This document shows positions 25,602 through 32,935 of a DNA stretch of 64,000 nt, piece after piece. The stretch is taken from contig CALTYZ010000012.1 in NCBI GenBank assembly GCA_943913645.1, positions 10,266-74,265 of the forward strand, in the 5' to 3' direction. Under the pieces are notes generated by a model. The model saw only the letters and a program-made list of their open reading frames with translations. It was not told the origin of the DNA and did not search any database. This DNA is from an uncultured Corynebacterium sp. Lineage in GTDB: Bacteria; Actinomycetota; Actinomycetes; Mycobacteriales; Mycobacteriaceae. A program made the position numbers and the translations under genes. The stretch's first letter is position 1; each line of letters starts with the position of its first letter.

Positions 25602-26693
25602 ATGTTCTCACGCACTCTGCGCGCGGGCACCCTTGCGGTCGCGCTCGCAGCAACTACCGTTGTTAACCCCTACGCCACGGCTATCGCGACTCCCACGGAC
25701 TCGGTATCCGCCGCAGTGACAACTGAGGCAAGTACTGACCTGGATGCCGCTGTTCGCGATGCCGCCGAAAAACAGCAGGCATATGACGCCGCACTCGTGC
25801 GCTTAAGCACGGTGAAAACCGAGCAGGCGCAGGCAATCAAGGACGCTGAAGCGAGGCTTGCTGCCCTCGAGGATGAGTTCAATGCAGCTGAAGCGGCAGA
25901 TAGTGCAAAAGCAGATGAGCTACGCGCTGATCGCGCTCGCCTGATTGCGCTTGAGCAGGAGCGTCAATCACAGGGTGACTACGCGGGCGCGCGCGATGCC
26001 CGTCGGCAGGCCTGGAAGCGCTACGACGAGCTCGTCTACCTCCGCTACGAGATCAGGGTTCGAGACATCCGCTACCACGAGGACCTCAAGAGTCTGCAAA
26101 CTGAGCTCGAACAGGCGCAGCAGCCGGTGAAGACCGCAGAGTCTGAGGCGAAGGCTGCACGTGAAGCATGGGTCGCTGCCGGCGAGCGCGTTGAGGAACT
26201 GCGCAACCAGGACGCAGCACCTGAGCACCCTGCAGATCCGGAGCTGCCGGCGCTCAACAATGACCACGGCCCACGCCCCTACGTTGTTGATATCGATGAG
26301 GCCACTGTTGCTAATGAGTTCTTCCGCGACACGTTGTGGACGGGCACACACCTGCAACTGACCGTGATGACCATTCCGCCCGGTGGTGAGATCGGCGCGG
26401 AGATCCACAATGGCCACGACCAGTTCATCCGGCTGGAGTCCGGTTCGCTCCACGCGATGCTGGGCAAGAGCCCTGAAGAGCTCGAAGTAGATGAGGTCAT
26501 TCACGAGGACTGGGCTGCGTTCATCCCGTCTGGGACGTGGCACAACTTTGTCAACGAAAGCGATGAGCCCGCCAAGCTCTACTCCATCTACGCGGGCCCG
26601 GAGCATGCACCGGGTACGCGCCATGAAACGAAGGCTGATGCTGATCAGGCAGAGGCCGATGAACACGAGATCGAGGAGAGCACAACGCCGTAA
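25602..26693 (+). CDS. Secreted coiled-coil protein with C-terminal cupin domain
   Basis: The 363 residues have a signal peptide (MFSRTLRAGTLAVALAATT, cleavage probably near ATAIA), a charged Ala/Glu/Arg-rich coiled coil from about 50 to 205, a Pro-rich hinge (APEHPADPELP), then a complete cupin domain. The domain has TLWTGTHLQLTVMTIPPGGE, EIHNGHDQFIRLESGS, FIPSGTWHNFVNES and YSIYAGPEHAPGTRHETKAD. This cupin family is normally a free-standing cytosolic protein of about 120 residues, so the export signal and coiled coil are unusual. Metal ligands (His in EIHNGH, His in GTWHN) look intact. AAGGAG lies upstream of the ATG. Substrate unknown. Confidence 0.85.
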   Translation: MFSRTLRAGTLAVALAATTVVNPYATAIATPTDSVSAAVTTEASTDLDAAVRDAAEKQQAYDAALVRLSTVKTEQAQAIKDAEARLAALEDEFNAAEAADSAKADELRADRARLIALEQERQSQGDYAGARDARRQAWKRYDELVYLRYEIRVRDIRYHEDLKSLQTELEQAQQPVKTAESEAKAAREAWVAAGERVEELRNQDAAPEHPADPELPALNNDHGPRPYVVDIDEATVANEFFRDTLWTGTHLQLTVMTIPPGGEIGAEIHNGHDQFIRLESGSLHAMLGKSPEELEVDEVIHEDWAAFIPSGTWHNFVNESDEPAKLYSIYAGPEHAPGTRHETKADADQAEADEHEIEESTTP

Positions 26694-26711
26694 GTGATTG
26701 CCTGCTTCATG

Positions 26712-26745
26712 GCCCGTTCGTCAGCGCTGATCTGGCCGAACGGGC
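26712..26745. terminator. Stem-loop between convergent genes
   Basis: GCCCGTTCG (26712-26720) pairs perfectly with CGAACGGGC (26737-26745) around a 16-nt loop. It lies between the cupin gene and the zinc permease, which converge here. No T-run is present on either side, so it may be a weak bidirectional terminator or an RNA 3'-end stabiliser. Confidence 0.6.
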
Positions 26746-27576
26746 TCAGCTGGCCGAGCGGTTGCTAAGCCGGCGAATGAGCCGGCACACCAGGTAGATG
26801 CCGAAGGAAATGAAGGCGACGAATACCGATACCGGCACACCAGGTGCAAGTGAAAGCACAAGCCCGCCGACTGCGGAGGTTTCCGCGAACAGGACCGACC
26901 ACCACACTGCGCGCACGGGGTGAGCGGTGATCTGGGAGGCTGCCGCCCCGGGGGTGATCAACAGCGACATGACCAGCAGCGCCCCGACGATCTGTACCGA
27001 TTGTGCCGCGGCGATGCCAACAAGCACCGCGAACAGGACAGCCATTGCGCGCACCTTCACCCCGGATGCCGCCGCCATGACTGGGTCAGCAGAGGCGAAC
27101 AGCAGGGGGCGCCAGAGCAGCGCCACAACGCCAACAACAATCACGGTGGTAAGCCCAAGTAGCCAAACGTTTTGTCCAGAAACACCAACGATTTGGCCGG
27201 TGAGCAGTGCGAGAGCCCGGTTGGCGTTGCCGGGGTAAAGGTGAATGAATAAGACTGACAAGCCCATGCCGAAGCTCATCACCACCCCCACGGTTGCATC
27301 CAGTTGGCCGCGCAGCCCGAGTGCGGCCAACACGATGGCAGCTGCCACTGCCCCGGCTACCGCACCAACACCGACGTTGAGGCCGAACAGCAGTGCGGCA
27401 GATGCGCCCATGAGCGCAAGCTCAGAGGTCGCATGCACAGAAAACGACATTTGGCGCAGTACGATCAGCGGTGCCATCACTCCTGTGAGCACGCCGAGCA
27501 AGACGCAGGCGACAAGTGTGGTTTGGACGAAGTCCAGCCCCAAGAGGTAGCTGGTGGTGTGCAGCGCGTCGCTCAT
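26746..27576 (-). CDS. Zinc/manganese-type ABC transporter permease (ZnuB-like)
   Basis: The 276-residue ABC-3 family membrane protein has about eight helices, including GVMAPLIVLRQMSFSVHATSELALMGASAALLFG near the start and the cytoplasmic GALLVMSLLITPGAAASQI motif that contacts the ATPase. Its ATG overlaps the ATPase stop by 4 bp. It is the third gene of the lipoprotein-ATPase-permease unit with a Zur-like box in front, so zinc is the likely cargo. Confidence 0.9.
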   Translation of the reverse strand: MSDALHTTSYLLGLDFVQTTLVACVLLGVLTGVMAPLIVLRQMSFSVHATSELALMGASAALLFGLNVGVGAVAGAVAAAIVLAALGLRGQLDATVGVVMSFGMGLSVLFIHLYPGNANRALALLTGQIVGVSGQNVWLLGLTTVIVVGVVALLWRPLLFASADPVMAAASGVKVRAMAVLFAVLVGIAAAQSVQIVGALLVMSLLITPGAAASQITAHPVRAVWWSVLFAETSAVGGLVLSLAPGVPVSVFVAFISFGIYLVCRLIRRLSNRSAS

Positions 27577-28256
27577 AGCACCACCATTCGTCCGTCTACC
27601 TCCACGACATCAACGCGGGTGCCGTAGAGCTCGCTTAACACCTCGGAGCGCATGACGTCTGCGACGGTTCCCACCGCGTGCCCGTTCGGGCCAAGATAAA
27701 GCACACGATCCACCACGCCCAAAAAGGGGTTAATAGTATGGGTCACACACACCACAGCAGCACCGGTTGCGCTGAGACGGCGAACGGTGTCTCGTTCGCG
27801 AGCGGGATCGAGAGAGAGCAGTGGTTCGTCGGCACACAGCAGCTCCGGGTCGGTTGCTAATGCTTGCGCCTGGCGGATGAGCTGCTGCTCGCCGCCGGAG
27901 AGTAACCCCACGCGCCGATTGGCAAATGCTTGCGCGCCAACCTGGGCAAGCAGCGTATCGACGCGCGCCTTATCCTCCCTCGCCCCCGCCTTCGGTGCTG
28001 CTGCGAGTGCGACTAGATCACGGCCACGTACCGGCAACTCTGGGGAGAATAACCGCTGCTGTGGGATATACCCGGTGCGGCCGTATACGGTGACGCTGCC
28101 GCTGGTTAAGGGGCGGGCTCCCAAGATGGCGGCCAGGAGAGTTGATTTGCCTGCCCCGTTGGGTCCCAGCACCGCAATGAACTCCCCGCGTTCAATGGTC
28201 AAATCCAGATCTGACCACAGCGGCGAAACAGCCGCTGCGCGAATTTCAGCAATCAC
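27573..28256 (-). CDS. Zinc/manganese-type ABC transporter ATPase (ZnuC-like)
   Basis: The 227 residues have Walker A GPNGAGKST, a Q-loop at TGYIPQQ, the signature LLSGGEQQLIRQAQALA (SGGE rather than SGGQ), Walker B ELLCADEPLLSLD and the H-loop VVCVTHTIN. It starts with GTG 28256 overlapping the binding-protein stop by 4 bp. Energises the adjacent permease. Confidence 0.9.
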   Translation of the reverse strand: MIAEIRAAAVSPLWSDLDLTIERGEFIAVLGPNGAGKSTLLAAILGARPLTSGSVTVYGRTGYIPQQRLFSPELPVRGRDLVALAAAPKAGAREDKARVDTLLAQVGAQAFANRRVGLLSGGEQQLIRQAQALATDPELLCADEPLLSLDPARERDTVRRLSATGAAVVCVTHTINPFLGVVDRVLYLGPNGHAVGTVADVMRSEVLSELYGTRVDVVEVDGRMVVL

Positions 28257-29203
28257 GCAGCCGGCACCGCGGCGTCGTGATCGAAGTCGTGGAGGCTCGG
28301 CTGCGCGGAGCTTGCAATCTGTTCAATTGCTGCGGTGACCTGTTCAATATAGTCGAGAAAATCAGTGCCTTCTGGGGGTGTTTCGGTGATCTCGACGATG
28401 GGAACCTTGCGTTCTGTGGCTGCGTCAACGAGTCGCTGCGTCGCGCTGTTGGTGCTTTGCGGGTTGTAGACGAGGAAGTCAAGGTAGCCGGCTTCGACTA
28501 TTTCCAGGAATGTGGCAGTTGCTTCAACCGGGGGTTCGGTGTGGTTGAGTGTGGCCCGCAGATAGCCTTCGGGGGTGATGTCATGCAGCTCTGAGCCGTA
28601 GATCAGGCCAGCTGCGATTGGTTCTGTTTGGGCGAGATGAATATGCGGCAAGGCGGCGAGGCGCTCGGTGATGTCCTCCATGCGTTGGGTAACGTCTGCG
28701 GCAGAACCACCTGCGCGGGACTCGACCTCGCGGGCGATTTCTGTGACCTTTTGCGGTGAGAACCACGCGTGCTCAATGTCATCAATGTCAAAGGTGCTGT
28801 CCGGGGCGTGATCGTGGTCGTGATCGTGATCGTGATCGTGGTCGTCAACAAGCGGCAGCGCATGGATGACACGGGAGGGATCGACCGCTGCATACAATTT
28901 GGCGTCGTAGCCGCCGCCGTTGGCAATGACGATATCTGCTTCGCTGAGCCGGGCGAGATCTGCTGCGGAGGGCTCGAAGTGGTGCGGGTCGGTTGCAGTG
29001 CCGGTGATGATGGCTTCCACAGGTTCACCGGTGACTGCTGCTGCGATGTCTGCCCATACTTGGGTTGTGGCGACGATGCTTGTGGCGTTGCTTTCAGTAT
29101 CTGCAGTGCTCGAAGTGCTCGACGTATCGCTTGATGAGCACCCAGTGAGGAGGGCAGCTGCGGCGAGGATTGGCAGGACGGCGCGTGTGCGAAGGAGTCT
29201 CAT
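28253..29203 (-). CDS. Zinc-type ABC transporter substrate-binding lipoprotein (ZnuA-like)
   Basis: The 316 residues have a signal peptide with lipobox LTGC. The metal-binding site is recognisable: the His in DPHHFEPSAADL, a DHDHDHDHDHDH loop near residue 122-134, IEHAWFSPQKV, and an extra HDFDHDAA tail. Such His/Asp loops are typical of zinc-binding ZnuA proteins. The start ATG 29203 has no ribosome binding site and lies about 17 bp from the Zur-like palindrome, suggesting a leaderless transcript under direct operator control. Confidence 0.9.
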   Translation of the reverse strand: MRLLRTRAVLPILAAAALLTGCSSSDTSSTSSTADTESNATSIVATTQVWADIAAAVTGEPVEAIITGTATDPHHFEPSAADLARLSEADIVIANGGGYDAKLYAAVDPSRVIHALPLVDDHDHDHDHDHDHAPDSTFDIDDIEHAWFSPQKVTEIAREVESRAGGSAADVTQRMEDITERLAALPHIHLAQTEPIAAGLIYGSELHDITPEGYLRATLNHTEPPVEATATFLEIVEAGYLDFLVYNPQSTNSATQRLVDAATERKVPIVEITETPPEGTDFLDYIEQVTAAIEQIASSAQPSLHDFDHDAAVPAA

Positions 29204-29218
29204 GTCGCAATTTAAACA

Positions 29219-31852
29219 TTATTGAAAACGATTTTCAATTCTAAGCAGGTTTGAGAGCGCCCCCAACGCCTGCGTTACAACACCGCGGATAGCCTCTCCC
29301 ACCCGCGTCAGAAGCGAAACCCATGAACTCTCAGCGCCAGGCTCCTGCCCACCAGGTATTCCATTCGCGTTGAACCCCACCTTGACCGGATCGTGATCCG
29401 AGGCGCGGAAGGGGTTGCCGTAGCCGTAGAGCGCATCGTCGCCGGCACCGAAGAAATCATGCGCGTTGTAGTTTCGCCGCGAGTACTCGAACGCAAAGGC
29501 TTCATCAGCGTTGATGTGCCACACAGCTGCATCCTCCACCAATGCCAGCGCAGCATCATTGGCCAAAATGTGGTCCACCGCGCCCAGTCGGCCACCGAAC
29601 TGATATGAGGTCTGATCACCATCCCGCGCATTTTCTACGACCTGCTCGGTGCGCTGAAAACCGCCGGCTTCAAGCACCTTGACAGCATCCTCCTGCCGGT
29701 AGGCGTTGAAGTCACCGATCAAAAACGTTGCTAAGTCTGCCCAATCTTCTTGGCGTGCAAGCGCGGCCAACAAGGCTTGCGACTGGGCAACACGCAGATT
29801 CGCGTTATTGCCCTGCCCGTCGCCCATATCCTCATCACCACTGGCAACGGAGCCCTTGGACTTGAAATGATTGACCACCGCAACAAAGGTTGGGCCACCA
29901 GCGACGGGAGCGAACTGCTGGGCAAGCGGCTGACGCGCAGTGCGGGTAAAAGCTGGGTCGTCGAAGATGCGCGGCTCACCGACCGGGCGGATCTTCTCAG
30001 TGTTGTAGATGAAGCCGACGCGAATGACGTCCTCAGAGCTGCCAACTGTTGCCGGTGAGGAGACATATGCCCATTTTCTTCCTCCCGCTCGCTCATTGAG
30101 CGCGCCAACAAGGTGCGCTAAGGCATCATCACGCTTAGCGACGTCCCCCGTCACCCGGTACGTGTTTTCGATCTCCGACAAGCCAAGCACGTCCGCATCG
30201 AGCTTCGAAATCGCGGTGACAATTTTCGCCTGCTGGTCTTGAAACGCCTCCTGGGAAAACGCTCCGCGCACCCGGCAGCGATTCGCCGCAACGGGGTTGC
30301 CGTACATGTCGAGATAACCAGCACAGCCCGGTTCGTCTTTGCCTAATGAGGTGAAGTAATTGAGCACATTGAAAAACCCGATGGAGTAGTCACCAGCAAC
30401 AGTCTCCGGCACGTCATACACCAGTGCACGCGAATCCTGCCAGGTAATCGGAAGTTCACCCGCAGTGTTTTTGCCCGTAATGGGCTCTAACGGCTGGAAG
30501 CGCCATTGATCGAATGAGTAATCAACGACGACATCCGTTTGGAAGTTAACAACGTCACCAGTACGGATCGATTTCACACCCTGATCGGCGGTGAGCAGGT
30601 AAGGCAGCGGGGTCGCCGTATCGGTGTGGAAGTAGTTGCGGTTGCGACCGTCGTCAAGATACACAATCTCGGCTTCCTGGTGCTCCTGCAGCGCGTTGGC
30701 TTCCGCGCCCGGTGCGACCACATCAGTAGGTTGCCGGTACGCGTGGGTGCCCGGGGCAAGGCCCACATCACCTGTGATGTTCAAAGAGTAGTTATCCGTC
30801 ACCGTGGAGGTGCCGGGGCGCACCAGCATGCCCTCATAGGGCTCACGGGCAGCGTTGCCAGCAGGCAAGAAGTCAAGCTCGGTGGCACGCGGTGGTGCAA
30901 GCGGGGTGTCCAAGTGGTGTATCTCACCCGCGCTCACCTGCGTCTGAGAGGAGTGCTCCCGCACCCTGCCGGTCACGCGTACGGAGTCGCCCCGGCGCGG
31001 ATAATTGTTCTTGGTGCCCAGATAAATAAACAGCCCATCTGATGCGTCCCCCGGATGCTTGATGCCTCCAGAGCCTGCTGCCTGGATGAAAAAGCCGTCC
31101 TTGCCGCCTTCGTCATACACTGCGGTGACCACGCCTTCGGTGGTGACGTGTTGGCCTTCGAGGGGGGAGATGTCGCCTGTGCCCTGGATCTGCGCGATTG
31201 TGGTGATCCCAGGTGCTTGCGGTGCAGGCGCTGACTGCCCGCTGGAGTTTTGAGGGTTTGGTGTAGCTGTGATGAAATCGGCAGCATTATTGTTCGTGTC
31301 TTGGCCAGGTGCAACCCGCTGGACCGAAGTCGAATTCGTGGTCGCGGGCGCCGCTGTTTCCTCAGCGCGCTGAGCGTCACCCCAGCCGAGCAGATCGACT
31401 GTCTCGCCATTGGTGTTGGTCAGCACCGCAATGGCCTCACGTGCGCCAAAGTTGAACTCTGCACGCGCATCCGGTGTCGGCAGTGGCTGTGAAACCTGCG
31501 CGCCACCGCCGCCTTGGATAAGGAAATACCCACCTGCCGGTACGACACCGGTCAGCTGCGCGGTGCCGCCAAGACCATCGCGTGCAGAGCGCTGCTCAAG
31601 TACCCACCCAGTGACATCAATTGGTGTCGGCGTCGGGTTGTAAAGCTCTACAAAATCGTTGTCATAGGCAGCTCCCGTGTTGCCTCCGCCGCCGTACACC
31701 TCGTTGATGACAATGCGTGGGGCAATAGCTGAGGTGACGCTTGCGGCATCAGGGGTGGCAACGGCAAGCATGCTTGCAGCAGTGAGGACGGCTACGACGA
31801 TGACGGACAGGCGGGACCGGGCGCGAATAGCGCTGCGGTTATGGGAGTGCAT
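29219..31852 (-). CDS. Large secreted nuclease (lamin-tail, ExeM/NucH-type, endonuclease/exonuclease/phosphatase fold)
   Basis: The 877 residues have a long signal peptide (to about residue 42), a lamin-tail domain (IVINEVYGGGGNTGAAYDNDFVELYNP), an OB-like region (DISPLEGQHVTTEGVVTAVY) and a DNase I-like catalytic domain. The catalytic domain contains SIGFFNVLNYF, VLGLSEIEN (metal-binding Glu), VVNHFKSKGS, FLIGDFNAY, AVDHILAND and ASDHDPVKV (catalytic His). It probably degrades extracellular DNA for phosphate or nucleosides. A C-terminal helix-like tail follows but no LPxTG or clear membrane anchor. It is divergent from purS with 166 bp between. Its last codons contain the Zur-like box. Confidence 0.9.
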   Translation of the reverse strand: MHSHNRSAIRARSRLSVIVVAVLTAASMLAVATPDAASVTSAIAPRIVINEVYGGGGNTGAAYDNDFVELYNPTPTPIDVTGWVLEQRSARDGLGGTAQLTGVVPAGGYFLIQGGGGAQVSQPLPTPDARAEFNFGAREAIAVLTNTNGETVDLLGWGDAQRAEETAAPATTNSTSVQRVAPGQDTNNNAADFITATPNPQNSSGQSAPAPQAPGITTIAQIQGTGDISPLEGQHVTTEGVVTAVYDEGGKDGFFIQAAGSGGIKHPGDASDGLFIYLGTKNNYPRRGDSVRVTGRVREHSSQTQVSAGEIHHLDTPLAPPRATELDFLPAGNAAREPYEGMLVRPGTSTVTDNYSLNITGDVGLAPGTHAYRQPTDVVAPGAEANALQEHQEAEIVYLDDGRNRNYFHTDTATPLPYLLTADQGVKSIRTGDVVNFQTDVVVDYSFDQWRFQPLEPITGKNTAGELPITWQDSRALVYDVPETVAGDYSIGFFNVLNYFTSLGKDEPGCAGYLDMYGNPVAANRCRVRGAFSQEAFQDQQAKIVTAISKLDADVLGLSEIENTYRVTGDVAKRDDALAHLVGALNERAGGRKWAYVSSPATVGSSEDVIRVGFIYNTEKIRPVGEPRIFDDPAFTRTARQPLAQQFAPVAGGPTFVAVVNHFKSKGSVASGDEDMGDGQGNNANLRVAQSQALLAALARQEDWADLATFLIGDFNAYRQEDAVKVLEAGGFQRTEQVVENARDGDQTSYQFGGRLGAVDHILANDAALALVEDAAVWHINADEAFAFEYSRRNYNAHDFFGAGDDALYGYGNPFRASDHDPVKVGFNANGIPGGQEPGAESSWVSLLTRVGEAIRGVVTQALGALSNLLRIENRFQ
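29221..29239. promoter_or_regulatory. Zur-like operator for the zinc ABC transporter
   Basis: ATTGAAAACGATTTTCAAT has two perfect 8-bp arms (ATTGAAAA/TTTTCAAT) around CGA, matching the general form of actinobacterial Zur/FurB boxes. It lies 18-36 bp upstream of the ZnuA-like start codon, where it would cover the promoter. It is embedded in the last codons of the upstream nuclease gene (residues RIENRFQ), which ends at 29219. Confidence 0.75.
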
Positions 31853-31900
31853 GGTAGCTAACCTAACTCACTTCTTCTGTCGCACGCGTTTATCAGTCGG

Positions 31901-31930
31901 TGAGCGTCCGTCAGCGTCCGTCAGCGTTCG
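31901..31930. repeat. Three tandem 10-bp repeats between the nuclease and purS
   Basis: TGAGCGTCCG, TCAGCGTCCG and TCAGCGTTCG lie head to tail, one helical turn per unit. They are about 50 bp upstream of the nuclease start and about 90-118 bp upstream of purS, so a regulator could bind on one face. No known box matches. Confidence 0.5.
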
Positions 31931-31973
31931 CACCCTGTTTTGTGCGACCACGAGGTTTGTCGGTGCCCCCGTA

Positions 31974-31979
31974 TATACT
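31974..31979 (+). promoter_or_regulatory. Probable -10 element of the purSQL operon
   Basis: TATACT is a near-perfect sigma-A -10 hexamer located 40 bp upstream of the purS ATG. No strong -35 is seen at 17 bp, which is common in corynebacteria. Confidence 0.5.
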
Positions 31980-32018
31980 TGCGAGCGTCTCCCAACCCCT
32001 GAATTGTGAAGGATTCTC

Positions 32019-32249
32019 ATGGCACGAGTCGTGGTCAATGTCATGCCCAAAGCCGAAATTCTTGACCCGCAGGGACAAGCAGTGCAGCGGGCTTTAGGCC
32101 GTATCGGTGTCGCCGGTGTTGCGGATGTGCGCCAAGGCAAGCGCTTTGAGATCGAGGTCGATGATTCCATCACGGACGCCGAATTAGAACGCCTCGCCCA
32201 AACGCTGTTAGCCAACACGGTGATCGAGGATTTCGAGGTTGTGCGATGA
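32019..32249 (+). CDS. purS: Phosphoribosylformylglycinamidine synthase subunit PurS
   Basis: The 76-residue product has the small ferredoxin-like fold pattern, with VVVNVMPKAEILDPQGQAVQ and VRQGKRFEIEVDD. PurS bridges PurQ and PurL in the FGAM synthase complex. AAGGA lies upstream of the ATG. It overlaps purQ by 4 bp. Confidence 0.96.
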   Translation: MARVVVNVMPKAEILDPQGQAVQRALGRIGVAGVADVRQGKRFEIEVDDSITDAELERLAQTLLANTVIEDFEVVR

Positions 32250-32926
32250 GCGCAACAATCGGGGTGATCACGTTCCCGGGCACGCTTGATGATGGCGATG
32301 CGCTGCGCGCGGTGCGCTTAGCCGGTGCGCAGCCAAAAGCTTTATGGCACGCCGATACCGACCTCACTGGCGTTGACGCTGTCGTGGTGCCCGGCGGGTT
32401 CTCTTACGGTGACTACCTGCGCTCCGGGGCGATTGCTGCCCAAGCGCCGATGATGGGCGCGGTGGTTGAAGCAGCCGGCAAAGGCATGCCCGTGCTGGGG
32501 ATTTGCAATGGGTTTCAGATCTTGACCGAGGCGGGGTTGCTGCCCGGTGCGCTGACGCGCAATCAACAACTCAACTTCCACTGCGTGGACACCTACCTTG
32601 AAGTGGTCAACGCCGAGACCGCGTGGACTCACCACTTCGCGCCAGGCGAACACATCCACGTGCCAGCCAAGCACGGTGAGGGCCGCTTCCAGGCTGCGCC
32701 GGAGACGATTGAGGCCTTAGAAAAGGAGGGGCGGGTGGTGTTTCGCTACACCGATAACTTCAACGGATCCGCCAACGCTATCGCGGGCGTGAGCGATGCA
32801 ACAGGCCGGGTAGTCGGGCTCATGCCACACCCGGAACATGCCGTGGAGCTGCTCACAGGACCTTCAACAGATGGGCTGGGGCTCTTTCAGTCCGCGATCG
32901 ATGCGATTTCAAAGATTGGGGCGTGA
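32246..32926 (+). CDS. purQ: FGAM synthase glutaminase subunit PurQ
   Basis: This class I glutamine amidotransferase of 226 residues has its nucleophile in VLGICNGFQIL and the His/Glu pair in MPHPEHAVE. It releases ammonia for PurL. The ATG overlaps the purS stop by 4 bp; purL follows after 9 bp. Confidence 0.96.
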   Translation: MSATIGVITFPGTLDDGDALRAVRLAGAQPKALWHADTDLTGVDAVVVPGGFSYGDYLRSGAIAAQAPMMGAVVEAAGKGMPVLGICNGFQILTEAGLLPGALTRNQQLNFHCVDTYLEVVNAETAWTHHFAPGEHIHVPAKHGEGRFQAAPETIEALEKEGRVVFRYTDNFNGSANAIAGVSDATGRVVGLMPHPEHAVELLTGPSTDGLGLFQSAIDAISKIGA

Positions 32927-32935
32927 GATACCACC

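Noticed and set aside
28805..28845. Short tandem repeat (GATCGT-type) as a CRISPR or microsatellite
   Set aside because: It is the coding repeat for the Asp-His metal loop of the zinc-binding lipoprotein.
31853..31868. Possible DtxR (iron) box, CTAACCTAA before the nuclease start
   Set aside because: Only one half-site matches; the other half of the palindrome is absent.
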